DNA from: Onchocerca lupi
Taxonomy: Eukaryota; Nematoda; Chromadorea; Rhabditida; Onchocercidae
Assembly: GCA_028564675.1 (NCBI GenBank)
Contig: JAOVVO010000233.1
Span: 44,215 to 108,214 of the forward strand
DNA: 64,000 nt
Direction of reading: 5' to 3'
The first letter of the stretch is position 1. Every line of letters starts with the position of its first letter. The notes beneath the pieces are model-generated. The model was not told the origin of the DNA and did not search any database. It worked only from the letters and a program-made list of their open reading frames with translations. Positions 40,001-52,267 of the stretch are shown here, piece by piece. The translations under genes were made by a program, and so were the position numbers.

Positions 40001-41293
40001 GTTTTTTTTCAAAAAATGATGAAATTCGTTTATTTATTTCAAAAAATGATGAGATTTATTTATCCAAAAGTAGCTAGCAAAGAACATGTGATACAAACTG
40101 ATATTACATTTCAGAATTTCGTTTTATAGCGCTATAATGTAAATTATCCGACAAAATACGATCAAAGCCTCCTTTTTGGCTCAAAACGATGAATGAAAAG
40201 TAAGAGACCAATATTTAAGGAAAAATGCCAAGTATATGAGCCAAGTGAATTTGAATTAGCCTAGCCGCAGTATAATAGTTAATTAAGTCATTTGCATTTT
40301 TCCTTCAGATATACAAGTATTTGTTTATTAAATCATGCAAATAACTGAAGTGATAAAAGCAAAACAGAGAAGGAAAATCTCAAAGAATCAATGCAATGCA
40401 TTTTGATTCAATAATTGACAATCAATGGAATTTAGCAATGATCTTCGAACATAATGCTCAAAATTTTAAAATTCATTCTTGAATTATCTTTGAAATTTAA
40501 AATCGAATAGTAAATGAGAAGTAGATAAAACAAGGAAGAATTAGTGTTAGAAATTCTATGAGATTGATTTTCTGATGTAATTTTTCTGCGAGCTTTTCCG
40601 ATTCCCTAAATCAACAATGATTTCTCAAATCTGAAATGATGAAACTCATCAGGAAATAATTTCAGAGCATATTGAGGAGTGTTCTTCTTGTCTGAGCAAA
40701 ATGATTTGGTAGTAATGGATGATTAATCATAAATGAAATTAAAATATAATAACAAAATATCTCTTATATCACAAATCCCTCATTTTTTAAGTGACAGACT
40801 GAAATTATAAAAGAAGACAAAAAATCATAATTTCACAAAATGCAATAATTTGTCGTATATATTTGACAATAAATAATTTCTTCGACAATTTACTTTTCGA
40901 ACAAATCACAGAAGAGAGGGAATAAATGGATCGTTATCTTGCGACCTGAATTGCAAGTAAGACAAGAAAATGTTTGATAAGAATAGCAGGAACGATTAAA
41001 TCGTTATCTCCTTAGCTGTAAAGAACACTAGAAAATATGGAACTGTATTGCGACAACTGGCTGCAAGTAAATTATTCAATTAATGTTATTAATTAGATGG
41101 CTAAGAAGAGTAATGACATCGTTCGGCAAGTCCACACATATCGTTGTGTTCGACATCGAATGAATCATTCATATCAATTACGACGGGATACATTTGCACT
41201 AAACGATCCAATCATTGATAATTGGAATGGGTAAAGCAGCACTATTGTCCGATCATTGGTATCAATTTGAATGAGATGTGATAGGACTGTTCA

Positions 41294-41480
41294 GAGGAAA
41301 TTAAATAATCTAGAAAGACTTGGCTAGCCTTATTTGCCAAGAAAGAAAGAGACTGCTAAGTAAACACATTAAATGACAGAACTTTTTAATGAAATGAGTG
41401 GGAGAAGAAATTAAAACAATCCAAAAAGACTTGGCTAGCCTTAAATGTTAAGAAAAGATTGCTAAAAAAGTAAACATATT
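41294..41480. repeat. Spaced two-copy repeat (offset about 110 bp)
   Basis: A segment around AAAGACTTGGCTAGCCTT at about 41314-41331 recurs at about 41425-41442 with similar flanks (GARGAAATTAAA before, AAGTAAACA after). The copies are separated by a short unique spacer. No coding potential. Confidence 0.7.
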
Positions 41481-42319
41481 TAAGAAGAAATCTATAACAT
41501 TAACTCACAACACCTTAATGATAATATATAGAGAATAGGAAAAAGTATATTTTCTATCAGAGGACATAGTTTCAGTATCACCTTACACGTAAACTTATTA
41601 ATGTAGGAAAATTAGTAACTGGCTTAAGTAACTTATGACAAGCTAACTGATTCATCGACAAATCCTGCTTTAAAAAAAGGAAAAAGAACCTAGTAAGAGC
41701 AGTCCGAATTCCAGCTCAAAATCACACGTGATTCATTCCTCAAGTAATCCCTCAAACTAGATAAGTAAATTATCTGGAAATTTTTGGCAGTTCAACTTAA
41801 TGAAACGTAAAGGGCGAAGCATGTAAAAACTGCGTTTTTTGCATCATTCACATTTTTGACCACAACGGCAAGAAGAACCGAGTCTTTGGCCAACAAAAAC
41901 TAAAGTATTAATTCAATTCCCATGAGCTATAGCTTGTCCGATCAAACAGCTACTCCTCATTCCAAATTATTTCTATTCTCTCTTGTGTCCGGATGTAGGT
42001 AGCTTCGTTTCATCATATGGTAACTATTTTAATTTAAGTTTTCTAGACTTGTTCTACTTCATAATGATGACAAAAAGACGGGGAAACAAAGAGGATCCGC
42101 ATAATGCATAAGTGATAAATGCTATTTAACTTGAAGCTCGAGCTCATCTTGACAGACGATTTGAAACGATAAAATTCGATATGGAAGAAAAATGAAAGAA
42201 GTGATGTGGGAATTTGTAAAGAGAAGAAAGTATCAGAATTAAGATTTCACTGCAAAAAATTTATTTTGAACCAAAAGAGCAATACAAAGGCATATTTTAA
42301 CTGTAAAAGCTTGTATCTA

Positions 42320-43626
42320 CTATCCCTCGCTTCCTTCCTTCTTTTTCCGGCGACGACGTCTCTTGGAAGCGACAACTTTTGCACTTGATTCTAATTTCTG
42401 GTCAGTACTAGTTAACTGGATTTTTTTCTTTTTCTTCTTAACTGAAAGAGGATTCGGTCCTTTTGGGCCTTTCCGCTTCCGTCTCGGCTTTTCAGATTCA
42501 CCAAATATCGCTTTTTTTAATTCATTTATTTCAAGCAGTTCATCTTTCGGCTTTTCGATTTCCTAGAAAAGACTAGATAAAAGTCCTATTAGTCTTTCTC
42601 ATATACATTTGCATATCTGAATTCATGTTGCAAAGCTTAGAACTTTCAAGTTTAAAATTTTTTTTTGATATTCAAATATATTTACTAACTTCTCAACTCA
42701 TGTGGGTAAATAAAATTGCCTAGATGTGTGTGACAATTTCGGAAGATAAATATATTTTTCCACAGAAAACGTAAATTGTACGAGTAATTTAGAATAACTG
42801 ATGAAACTAAATAATAAATAGTTAACCTGAATAGTAGCTTGACTGGGTTTATCGATCAAAATTGAGTTATATTTGATGAACAAGACTGGTATACCCGGAA
42901 TTTGTTTTAAGGCTTCCGTAAGTTCATTATCCTATAATTCAGGAGTTATCTATATCAAGTGAAAATTAAGACATATTTTAATTCATTACCTGTGTTGCAA
43001 AGAGGTACGCTGTTCTACTTTTCATTCGACGTGCCATATGCTTCATACACTCCACTGCTGTTCGCGTAGGTTGATGAGGACAAGATTCAATCTGAAACAT
43101 GTTTTCATTAGTCATAAAATTTCCGAGAAATTAGAGTTAATCATTCCAATTTAAAAGAAGAAAAAGAGAGGAAAAAAGATTTGACTTACATCAAACTGTT
43201 TGCAAATATGCAATGCGCCGTACAATGTAGATCCCAGTTTTTCTAACTCTTTAAGCACACAATTGGTTACTCGTATATCAACTTCCTAAACTTGAAAGAC
43301 TATAAAAATGAATTCTGGAAATCAAACAATCTTGAGTCCAGAAGTAATACAATAAAACTAAGGCAACACAGTACAACCGCAATAACAGGATACGGTACAA
43401 TCATCAAGTATGCACAAGACAATGACAAAATTATTCTGGAAAAAGAATAGAAATTGCTTACAGCATTTAAATATTTTGGCATTTGTTCTCGCAGATTGAT
43501 TTTATTTTGCAATGCAGCCATAGCGAAAGTACCATCAAGCAAAACTTGATAGGGTGGTTCAAAACCGAAGTTGTGCCGATAAATGGAAATGATACGTTTC
43601 GCTCGTTTATATCGTTTTACCTTCAT
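42320..43626 (-). CDS. UTP23: UTP23, small-subunit rRNA processing factor
   Basis: Nucleolar protein of the small-subunit processome, with a degenerate PIN domain and a zinc-binding site, needed for early 18S rRNA processing (family knowledge). Exons: 43626-43462, 43285-43190, 43091-42990, 42931-42827, 42562-42320. They total 711 nt, 236 aa; human UTP23 has 249. The start MKVKRYKRAKR followed by YRHNFGFEPPYQVLLDGTF and NLREQMPKYL matches the family N-terminus. Then come VLKELEKLG and the CCHC-type zinc residues (ICK, SCPH, VEC). The C-terminus is very basic (GPKGPNPLSVKKKKKK, KRRRRRKKK), as in human. An AATAAA on the coding strand lies about 55 nt after the stop (complement of 42259-42264). 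A polypyrimidine-ACAG acceptor 20 nt upstream of the ATG (AG at 43648-43647) could be a spliced-leader site, fitting a place behind the gene starting 700 bases upstream. Confidence 0.93.
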
Positions 43627-43900
43627 TTTGTAGAAGCTACCCGAATCTGTAAAATTCTCAATAAATCTGAAATATTCTAAAAGACTGAGTCTGATTAACG
43701 AACGAGGGAGGAACTGCTGGAATGCAATAAGACAAAGAATTTCAAAATTCCCCCATATTTGTTCATTTCTCCAAGCTTAGCTTATCTTCTGTAATTTTGA
43801 AATGACCAAACTTCAACTTTTAAATTAAATTGCAGTTCAATAAATGGAATAGGAAATTATATAAATAAATGAGGGGTTAAAGAGAAGGAAAAATTTTTCT

Positions 43901-44324
43901 TCAACCGTAGTATTGTACCTGTTTTTCAATACACTTTAGTAGTAATTCGAATTCACGTTGACATGCCAAATGAGTTACTTTTCCGGCTTTCTCCCCAACA
44001 CACTTTCCGTAATCGATTGCCTAAAATTTCTGTTATGTTTCTCTCAATAAAAATGAGGCACGTTACCTCACGTAAACCATTTCCGTTCAGTTGAACCGAA
44101 ATATGTGAAATATCCTCAGTAAGTTTCAATAAACCAGAAGCGCTACAAGCGATGTTTAAAGATGGAAAATCCATATGAATATCAATGGATGGGAATCTTC
44201 CGACAGGTGTAAAACCATGAAGTGAGGTAAAATGTATACCCACCTCACGCGAACACTTGCTCAAATATGTTGCATATTTGTTCAGTTTTCGCTCATTGAG
44301 CATATCCACAACTGGAATTACCAT
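43901..44324 (-). CDS. NDUFAF8: NDUFAF8-like twin-CX9C mitochondrial protein
   Basis: Small complex I assembly factor candidate. Two exons, 44324-44244 and 44020-43901, give 201 nt, 66 aa; human NDUFAF8 has 74. The splice joins KCSRE to AIDYGKC and so creates a CX9C pair; CQREFELLLKC supplies the second CX9C. Spacing and the surrounding REF/EF..L..C pattern match NDUFAF8 (AYGRC...CAREFEALRSC). The donor used (GAG|GTGGGT) is strong. A second in-frame donor at 44067-44066 (GAG|GTAACG) would add 59 residues and break the first CX9C, so I prefer the short form. The gene ends about 275 bases before the UTP23 start on the same strand, a spacing seen in worm operons. The stop follows a possible further donor (CAG|GTACAA), so an extra exon is not excluded. 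Confidence 0.78.
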
Positions 44325-45655
44325 AATTCAATGATCAAGCAAAATGATAACAAATAGATATCTAAGTTTCAGTGGCTGTCGTCATGAAGTAAAGCTACAG
44401 GTTAACTTTACTTATTCTTTTACACAGATCTCTCCTTTTTTCAGCAATGATTTTGGCCAACAATTCGGATGCAAACACATCTTCTCATTCATTGGAAATA
44501 ATGCAATTAGAGCGAAGAGTTCCAGCAATTCAATTTATAACGTTAATGAGACATAAAAGATTGAAATCAATGTCTTCATAAGAATTAGACTAATATTAAC
44601 GAAAATATGCAGTAAATATTTATCAAAATATAAAATGCATAAAATGCAAAAAATGACTGAATGATCATATTGAATATATTTTTAACTAATCATAGACTAC
44701 TGATCAACCTGACATATTTATAAAAATTATTATAGTAGACACGTTCAGAATCAATAGCTTAGACTATCTGAAATATGTAGAAAACAAATATTTCCAAAAT
44801 GATTAACTTTTGTTTTAGAAAAAAAAAAGTATATTCTGCCAATCTCGTTTCGAGTGTTTGATCAATAATTTTTGTGAATTTGTACAAAATTTAAAATTAT
44901 ACTTCTAAAACATAAGTCAATTGTGCATCTTAATCACCCAATTTGCATTTCAAGAAGTCAAGGATGAGCATATTTTTCTTGGAGCTTTCTTTGCAACATT
45001 TTATAAAATCAAAATAGAGCGAAATTTAAGTTAATTAAGTAGCACATTTAATTAATAACGATGAATACTTTAAATATAATATATAATTATCAGTAATGTA
45101 AAACTGGGGAAATTAAATGATGCATGAAAACAATAGCTTATAGCTTATTTAATTCACTGGTGCCTACTTCATGATTCAAAAGTACGACAAAGTGCGGAAA
45201 TCAATTAGCGAAATCATGAGTTTATTATTTTATTAAGATTTCTTTTTCACATCACAATTTTCTTTTCCCACCACATCAAAGAAATTTTCTAGAAAATTTT
45301 CTCCTACTAATTAACAGTTAGTTACACAAGGAAATTATGAAAATTTCTTAGCTTAAAACCAACCACGCTTAAAATGATTATCGTCGGTTCTTAACTGATA
45401 TGTAACGCTAGAGTGATTCCGCACGAATAATTTCGAAGAAAATGAAATGAAGAGAGAAAAACATAATTCGATAGGATTAGAGATATGTATGTCTTCTATA
45501 TTGGAGAAAGAACTTTCCTTAATCGTTTATTCTCAGACTGTCTCACCAATATACGAACTGATTGTTTAGCGAAATCGTTTCTACGTGTCTCTATGAAAGC
45601 ATTAAATCATAAAAACAATAACAAATAAATGTAAAAAAAAAAATAAAGAAAACTA
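44325..45655. other. Intergenic, nothing identified
   Basis: AT-rich spacer between the PEX3 stop and the NDUFAF8-like start on the same strand, presumably with the promoter of the NDUFAF8/UTP23 pair. No other feature seen. Confidence 0.4.
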
Positions 45656-48600
45656 TCACAATTCAACAGGAGGAAGTGAAAAAACATGCATAGAAAGTGA
45701 ATGCAATTCGGTGGAACAAAGAATATTTTGTATTGGTGAATCGAAACCACTTCGAGATAAGGTATGGAAACTGTCCGTAATTAAAGGTAGTAGTTTTGCC
45801 ATTGGCATCTCCTGATTATTACTATGCTGATTGACAAACTGAAATTTATGCGTAGCATAATAAAATCGTTTGCATAATGATGAAAAAAACATTCTGTTAT
45901 GTTCTAACAAAACGAAGAAATTACTTTTAAAGATAAGCAAATAGACAACAGGTCTAACCTCCAAGTGAAAATTCAATAAAAATAATTATAAAAATATTCG
46001 TCAACTTCTGCTTAAATGGTTAAAAGAGAAAAAATGAGATATTTTTCACTTACGTTTACAATGGCATCAAAGAAGAAATCGACCAGCGATGATGTTACTT
46101 CTTTGCATTTTGTTGATTCTAACATTTCAACGAGTCGTCTCAGGAGCACATCCAGTTGATCAAGATTTGGCACCGCAAAGCCATTCTGGAAATATAAAAT
46201 AGAATACATGTGACAATGTCGATTGAAATGCAAAATTTCGAAAGATTCAAAAAAATCTGATGAATAAAGATCGCCCCGATCAGGCAGTATAATAAAAACG
46301 ATTACCTTATTCGCATATTTCGGTACGACGAGATATGAAAAATGTCGACAATCTAACAAATCCATTCTTCTCTTGAGATTTAACAAAATCGCCTTCAGGC
46401 GTTCTCCATCAATTGGTGTTTTCAATTCCAACTCTTCCAATTGTGATTTGCTGATAGTTTCGATGCATTTCAACAAATCATCCAAGCCTGATAGAGTTTG
46501 TTTGTAACAGCACACAAATTATATATATTATTCGCATTTTGTCGTACATATGAACTCGAAATAATTGTTAAGGAGGATAAAAGAAATAAAGTTCCAATCA
46601 AAATTTTTGAAATGTATAACTTCCGCAAAAAATAAATGGAATGCGTCCCCATAGTCAAAATCAATACATTCATACAGTGATTTATTGAAAAATAATATAA
46701 GGTTTTTAGCATGTTATTTAATACATAAAGAGACGGAGTAGTCAAAAATAGGTAAAAAGTTAAATTCAGTTCTTGATGCACCATTAAATAAGAATATGGA
46801 ACTTCTCAGAATATTAGTGTAACTTATGTATATGTATAAATTTTTGTGAAAATTTTCCTATTCCAAAAAGATATCAAAAAAATATATATATATAAAATAA
46901 AAAAGTATCAAGTGGTTGTATAGTAATTTATTTTCAATCTCAGGTAATAACTCTTCTTTCAAGTGCCTTATCTTTTTTATACAATATTATTACGGGGTTT
47001 TGAAAGTAATATGAGCTAGCTTAACTTTTTAGACTATGAATTTCATCGACTATATGAAAGAGTTGCGACTTTCAATAAACACTCATTGATAGCAAAGATA
47101 TTAAAATAGTTGAAAATTCGATGAAGCCGTACCTGTAGATATGAAATACTGGCAACATCTCATGAAAATTTGCTGTGAAGAAGGATTAATAGTGCATTTT
47201 TGGGAAGCAGTTAGATGCATTAGTGAAGTACTGAATTTAAGATTTTCGGGTATATAATGATTCCACCTGCAAACAATCAGTGAAGATGATTATAAAAAGT
47301 TTAAGCTAACGAAAAATTAATAAAGATTCACTCGAGTATATCTGCTTGAAATAGAACAATGAAACAAGCAAATCAAATCTAATGCTTCAGTATTCTGACG
47401 AAGACTTCTCTGCTCATCATCATTCCACCTGATTATTACTGCCTTTCACTTTACATGCAAAATCTACTAGAATATTACGAAATTCTGCGGAAGCATTGAA
47501 CACTTCAAACTGTTAAATGCTTTAATCAACAATTTTTTATGGAGAAAGACATTCTGAAAACTTTGATTTGTTAGTTAATTTGATAGCACTCACCAATTAT
47601 CTTCTTTTTCTGTAAGCGATGAGCAAAGTTGAGATGCTAAAATTGAAATCTGACATTTCAATATCACTGTAATTAAGGAGAATGCATAAGCAACTGCAAC
47701 CATTCGTCCAATTGCTTTTACCTATAAAAAAAGCATTTGCAAAATTCAAATAACTTCATCACGCTATCATATCATTTTCACCATATTATTATAATAACAT
47801 AAAGATAAAATACAGTATTAAGTTAAAATAAGTATATATTATAAATAAGTATAAAGCGATGAAAGATGAGTATAAAGATGAAATAAATATATACTACTAT
47901 AGAGACAATGTAACTAAATGGCCGATGATTAATTTTGTAACACTGAAATACTGATACACTATTTTTATTAATAGCAAGGCTCTTAATTAAAAGGTTGAAG
48001 AGTTATGACATTAAAAAATTAAATCTAAAGATAAAGCAAAAATTGTAAGAGAATCATCGATAAATTTCAACCGTTTCTTTATACCATAAAAATAAAACCT
48101 CAGATGGCTTCCGAAGAAAGTGTACAGAAGAATACAATGGTTAATTTAGTTTTAGTTTTTTTTTTTTTTTTTTTTCAGTTTTAAACTGTTGATTTATTCA
48201 TTTTTTTTTTTTTAGTTTTAGTACTAGTAGCAAGGAATAAAGAGTGTTTAGTGGTAGTAGTAAAAGTTTGGTTTTTGTTTGTGACTATCAAAACATTTTG
48301 GATTATCCACTTTTGGTTTATTTCTTGATCATCTTAATTTCAATTTAAGACCTTTTAAGTAAAGCGGTGGACGACAACAAACTGTGTAAATATGTCCGTT
48401 GAACTATAAAACGTAAGTCTCGATATAATAACAGTACCTTAATATCTTGCCATTGGATAATTCGTTGTTCCTTGCTGAGTTCCTTGTTATTTTTGAGGTC
48501 CTTAATTAATGCTTCTACATCAAAATATGATTCTATTCGTTTCGCTATGCCAGGCAATAAATCGAGGATTGAAGCATCACATGTTCGATGTTGCGTATCA

Positions 48601-48919
48601 TAAATGTAATGCCGTCTAGCCTGTATGGGACTAGAATCAGGTATTCAAATCGAAATAAAACAAGATAAAATTCCAAAACCGAAAAAAAAAAAATGAAAGT
48701 ATAGAGATATATAGATAAAACGAATGCAAATATAACATAATTTTCACTAACTTTCAGCTGATTCCGGATGAATTCTCGATCACGATTCCATCTAGAACTG
48801 AAAAACTGTAGCGAAGGATTTTGCCAAGCTTGTTGAATAAAGAATGCTCCTCCAGCTACAACTGCTCCAGCGACAATCTTGCCACGATGTCGTTTCACGA
48901 AATCCCATATACCTGACAT
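45656..48919 (-). CDS. PEX3: PEX3, peroxisomal membrane biogenesis factor
   Basis: Peroxin anchored in the peroxisomal membrane by its N-terminus; with PEX19 it inserts membrane proteins (family knowledge). Exons: 48919-48752, 48620-48438, 47721-47594, 47266-47133, 46487-46306, 46185-46054, 45838-45656. They total 1110 nt, 369 aa; human PEX3 has 373. The N-terminus MSGIWDFVKRHRGKIVAGAV with a following Gly/Ala-rich hydrophobic helix parallels human. RRHYIYDTQHRTCDASIL aligns with the human RRQYHFESNQRTCNMTVL stretch. Further matches are WQDIK, ILKCQISILASQL, and the C-terminal MPMAKLLPLI segment (human LPLAKIIP). ATG 48919 is preceded by AG-rich sequence, and the open frame continues upstream to an ATG at 48940, but the family start is MSGIW. 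Its presence implies the worm keeps peroxisome biogenesis. Confidence 0.93.
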
Positions 48920-50033
48920 CTCGCTGAAAACACATATCAACCGAATTATTCAACATAAGTAATAGTCGGTATTATAACAACAACATCGAATTCCTTCCGA
49001 ACAAGCCTGGATATCATTTACCGAAAAAAATTCGGAATGTCTTACTTTCAAAACAACTTTTAAAATTATTTGGCTTAAAGCTCTCGAACCATCGAAATGC
49101 CTAATCCTCAGTTCGCAGTCCGTTCTTGGATTGCATCGTAAAAATCAATATACAATTTTTTCACTTTGATATACATATCTAAAAGATACATAAGCCTATG
49201 CTTATATCGATTATTGGAAGCTCAACAAGCAATGCACATACTACCTTAACATATCAGTGATAAAATATTATGATAAGAGCAACGAATGATATTTTAGCAT
49301 AACACAGACTTTCATAGATGTTTAATTAATTGATCCATCCCACTAATACAATTTTGAATGAAGAACAATATATGTCAAACCAGTAATGATGGCAACGCTT
49401 ACCAGAGTGTTAAACGACTGAAAACATAGAAAAAGGTATAAAACCAGTAAATTCATGAGTCATATGACAGAGAGAGAGATTCCGTTTTAATAAGAGGGCA
49501 GGTTGTCGTTCTGTACTTCCTACACTATCTTATAAAAGTGGAAAAGTTTTAAACCACCTGTACTAAACTCCATCTTTCGCTTTTTTCATTCGAAAATGAA
49601 GTAAGTAAACAAATGTTAATATCTTAATAATGATAACAAATTAATGATAGCAATACTACAGAATAATAATAGGAATTAATAGTAATAATATTAATAAACT
49701 ATAATAAAAATATTAGCAATATGGATCAACGCATTTTTTTTTTCATAATTTGCAAAGTATGATATATTATCATTTTATCGAATGGGTAACAATCTTTTCA
49801 TAATATTCAACCAACCATTCTAACATTTATTGTTAAAATCTTGTGTTACATAACATTTCATAACAAAAAATACTTCAAAAATACATTATCATAATACTTC
49901 AAAAATACATTATCATAACAGCACACCAAAGCTAGTTAAAAAACATTCCAAAATGTCCAAAACCATCCAAACCATTAACATACATACATCCATTTACACC
50001 CAAGCATACACATACATGCACATGCATATACGT

Positions 50034-50066
<33 letters not shown>

Positions 50067-50460
50067 AACATACACACATACAAATATATAAACTCATATC
50101 CACATTACTGCTTATTCAGCAACTTCCATAGCTTAATATCTAAAATTTTCGAGTATTCTTTTCAGCACAACTTGAATTGCCGAATCTTTCTTTTGTTCTC
50201 TCCCATCACTATTCCGTCTTTTCTTCCCAACAATGTAATGTAATACTATTTTTAAAAATCAAACTGCAGTGAAACAAAAATCTGAATGAGCCTGTCTGAA
50301 AGAGAAAAAACTTTTAATTTCTTTGAAAAATAAAAGACTTTTTTTTGCATAGATCACAAACGTATACTTCAATCCCCATTAATAATGGCGCGAAAAAACA
50401 AAAACATAAAACCCGCACATAAAATATATAATTTTCTTTCATATAAGGCTTAATATATTA
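48920..50460. other. Intergenic with CA-repeat microsatellite
   Basis: No gene is seen. A (CA)n-type microsatellite lies at about 50036-50062, within a wider CATA/CACA-rich stretch 49974-50090. ATAAT-rich low-complexity sequence lies at 49618-49715. The open frame over the microsatellite (49953-50243) is Thr/His repeat translation, not a gene. The region probably contains the PEX3 promoter and the eIF4E 3' end. Confidence 0.6.
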
Positions 50461-52267
50461 CTAGTCGGAAGCTGTAATGATATGTTTGGCTTTCACTGAA
50501 CTAGAACTCTTATTCTGCACTTCTTGGTGATCTTCATAGCGAAGCACATCAAATATTGGACGCTGAATTTTCGAATCGATATCCGGGTTTATTAACTTTT
50601 GCTTCAGTATTTCTCTACAAAAAAAATGAAAAATATCTCATTCAGATAATCAAATTTGCTTTTCTAAAGTCACTAAAAAAGCAGTGCATTACTCAAATAG
50701 CGCACTTATACAATTGCTGGCCTGGCATGACTTTCACAGCTAATAATAGTACAGCAGTAATACCAATAATGTGTAAATCCGAGGCTGGATCAAATCCTTA
50801 ATCTTGCAAACAGCTAGATTATACTTCAACCTATTCTATAACACTATATAAGAATATAATATACCTTCAAAAAAGTTTCATATATATTAAAATTTATCTT
50901 TTCAAAGAACAATATAAAAAAAGAAGGAAATTACCCAATTTTGCAATTCGACTCATCGTTGTTACAATCTGTTGTCCAAATACTGATCTAAAAATAATAA
51001 ATTGGCTTACTGACTATTGACACAGTTAAAGAATATAAAGACTTACCTTAGACCCTTTATTTCTTATATTGACAACCACACCACATATATCTGCAGTATA
51101 TTTACCGAATTGTTGGCCTATCACGGCCATCAATACTTCCAACCAGATCACATCCAATAAGTCATGATGCCTAGACTTATCAATCTGCAAACATAACATA
51201 CATACTTATTATCAACAATAAACTTATTAGACAGCTAAAAAAGTTATGACACAAATCAGAAAGTTCAAAAATATTAGAAATGTATGAATAGATAATATTT
51301 ATCCAGTTCTAATGAAATCATATCATACCGTTATCAGCCAACGACCACCTTTGGCATTTTCCGGAACTTCCCACATCGGTTGAATATCCTTTTTGAAAAC
51401 ACTGTAATCGCAAGCTGTAGGTAACAATGATGGTGGGCGAATGTTAACATAAAGACTGAAATTAATTCATAAATTCACTTGTAATTTTATGCAGACTATG
51501 AGATTTGTGCAAGAATTGATTCATCAATTAAGAACTGTTTGCTCCTCTCCTAAACTGCAGGAAAGTCTATTCAAAATGTTTTCCACTTTGGAACTAATTT
51601 CTACTTTTGTACATTTAAGATTAAATTCCAGAAAGAGAGTCGTAAGTCCTCATCGACAAAAATTGGTACAGCTTGAGGTTCTAAACGAATTGCTTCATGC
51701 TTTATATGCTGTGCCATATAAGTGATTATTGCAGTTATAAATAAGAAGAAACGAAACAAGTACAACTTTTATAGGTAGAACTACAGGAATAGAAGAAACT
51801 CATCAGTGAATGAGAATATAATTCAGAAAAAAAATGTGCAGATTAGCTTAACGGTCTTTTGTAAATCGTATGGCACTCAAAAAAAAAATAAAAGAAACAG
51901 AAAGATACTAAAGAAATACTTACGCCCAAAATTCTTCTACTGTACCAAAATTAGATACAACTTTAAGCCGTTTTTCCCAACTTTTATCACGTTGATCGTT
52001 CAAATACCAATATGTCCAAACATATTTCAATGGATGATTCGGAACTAACATGTCGATTTTCTGAAAACAAATATGAATTACTGATCAATTCTTAATTTTT
52101 TTCTTTTTTCGACAATAATAATGAGGATGCAACAAACATACCGTTTCTGGTGAACTACAAGAAAGATCTACTTCCTCATCAGAATGATGAATCGCTTCAC
52201 CATTACACTTTACCGTAGCCATCATCTCCAAATCTGATCGTTCTGGTGCTGAATCATTAATAACCAT
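50461..52267 (-). CDS. ife (EIF4E): eIF4E cap-binding translation factor (IFE-1/2/5 type)
   Basis: Binds the mRNA 5' cap and recruits eIF4G. Exons: 52267-52142, 52060-51924, 51455-51329, 51184-51047, 50987-50935, 50614-50461. They total 735 nt, 244 aa, normal for the family. Cap-stacking and core tryptophans are present in HPLKYVWTYWYLN, DKSWEKRL, VEEFWALY and PMWEVPENAKGGRWLI. Next come DVIWLEVLMAVIGQQFGKY, the ICGVVVNIR strand and ISIWTTDCNNDE. The phrases WYLND.R.KSWE, NIRPPS and DIQPMWEVPEN match the C. elegans IFE-1/2/5 group rather than IFE-3 or the 4EHP type. In C. elegans this group accepts both monomethyl and trimethylguanosine caps of spliced-leader mRNAs (established knowledge), which would suit trans-splicing here. 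The N-terminal 40 residues are acidic and variable. Confidence 0.94.
51489..51725 (+). CDS. Nested small ORF, unknown protein (78 aa)
   Basis: I do not recognise this. It is an ATG-started, 78-residue frame on the + strand lying wholly inside the second intron (51456-51923) of the eIF4E gene, which runs the other way. The composition looks protein-like: Leu-rich with heptad-like stretches (FVQELIHQLRTV, VLNELLHALYAV), a basic RLNSRKR segment, and no homopolymer bias. It could be a nested single-exon gene, an exon, or a chance frame. An AG acceptor-like ATGCAG overlaps its start. Confidence 0.35.
   Translation: MQTMRFVQELIHQLRTVCSSPKLQESLFKMFSTLELISTFVHLRLNSRKRVVSPHRQKLVQLEVLNELLHALYAVPYK

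Larger units (their letters stand above)
36605..42319. other. Gene-free AT-rich interval (5.7 kb)
   Basis: This lies upstream of the RYK start codon and downstream of UTP23 on the same strand, so it should hold the RYK promoter. I see no exon, RNA gene or transposon ends. Two local duplications are listed separately. The remainder is low-complexity AT-rich sequence. Confidence 0.5.

Noticed and set aside
49953..50243. Open frame with Thr/His repeats
   Set aside because: It translates a CA microsatellite and its flanks.
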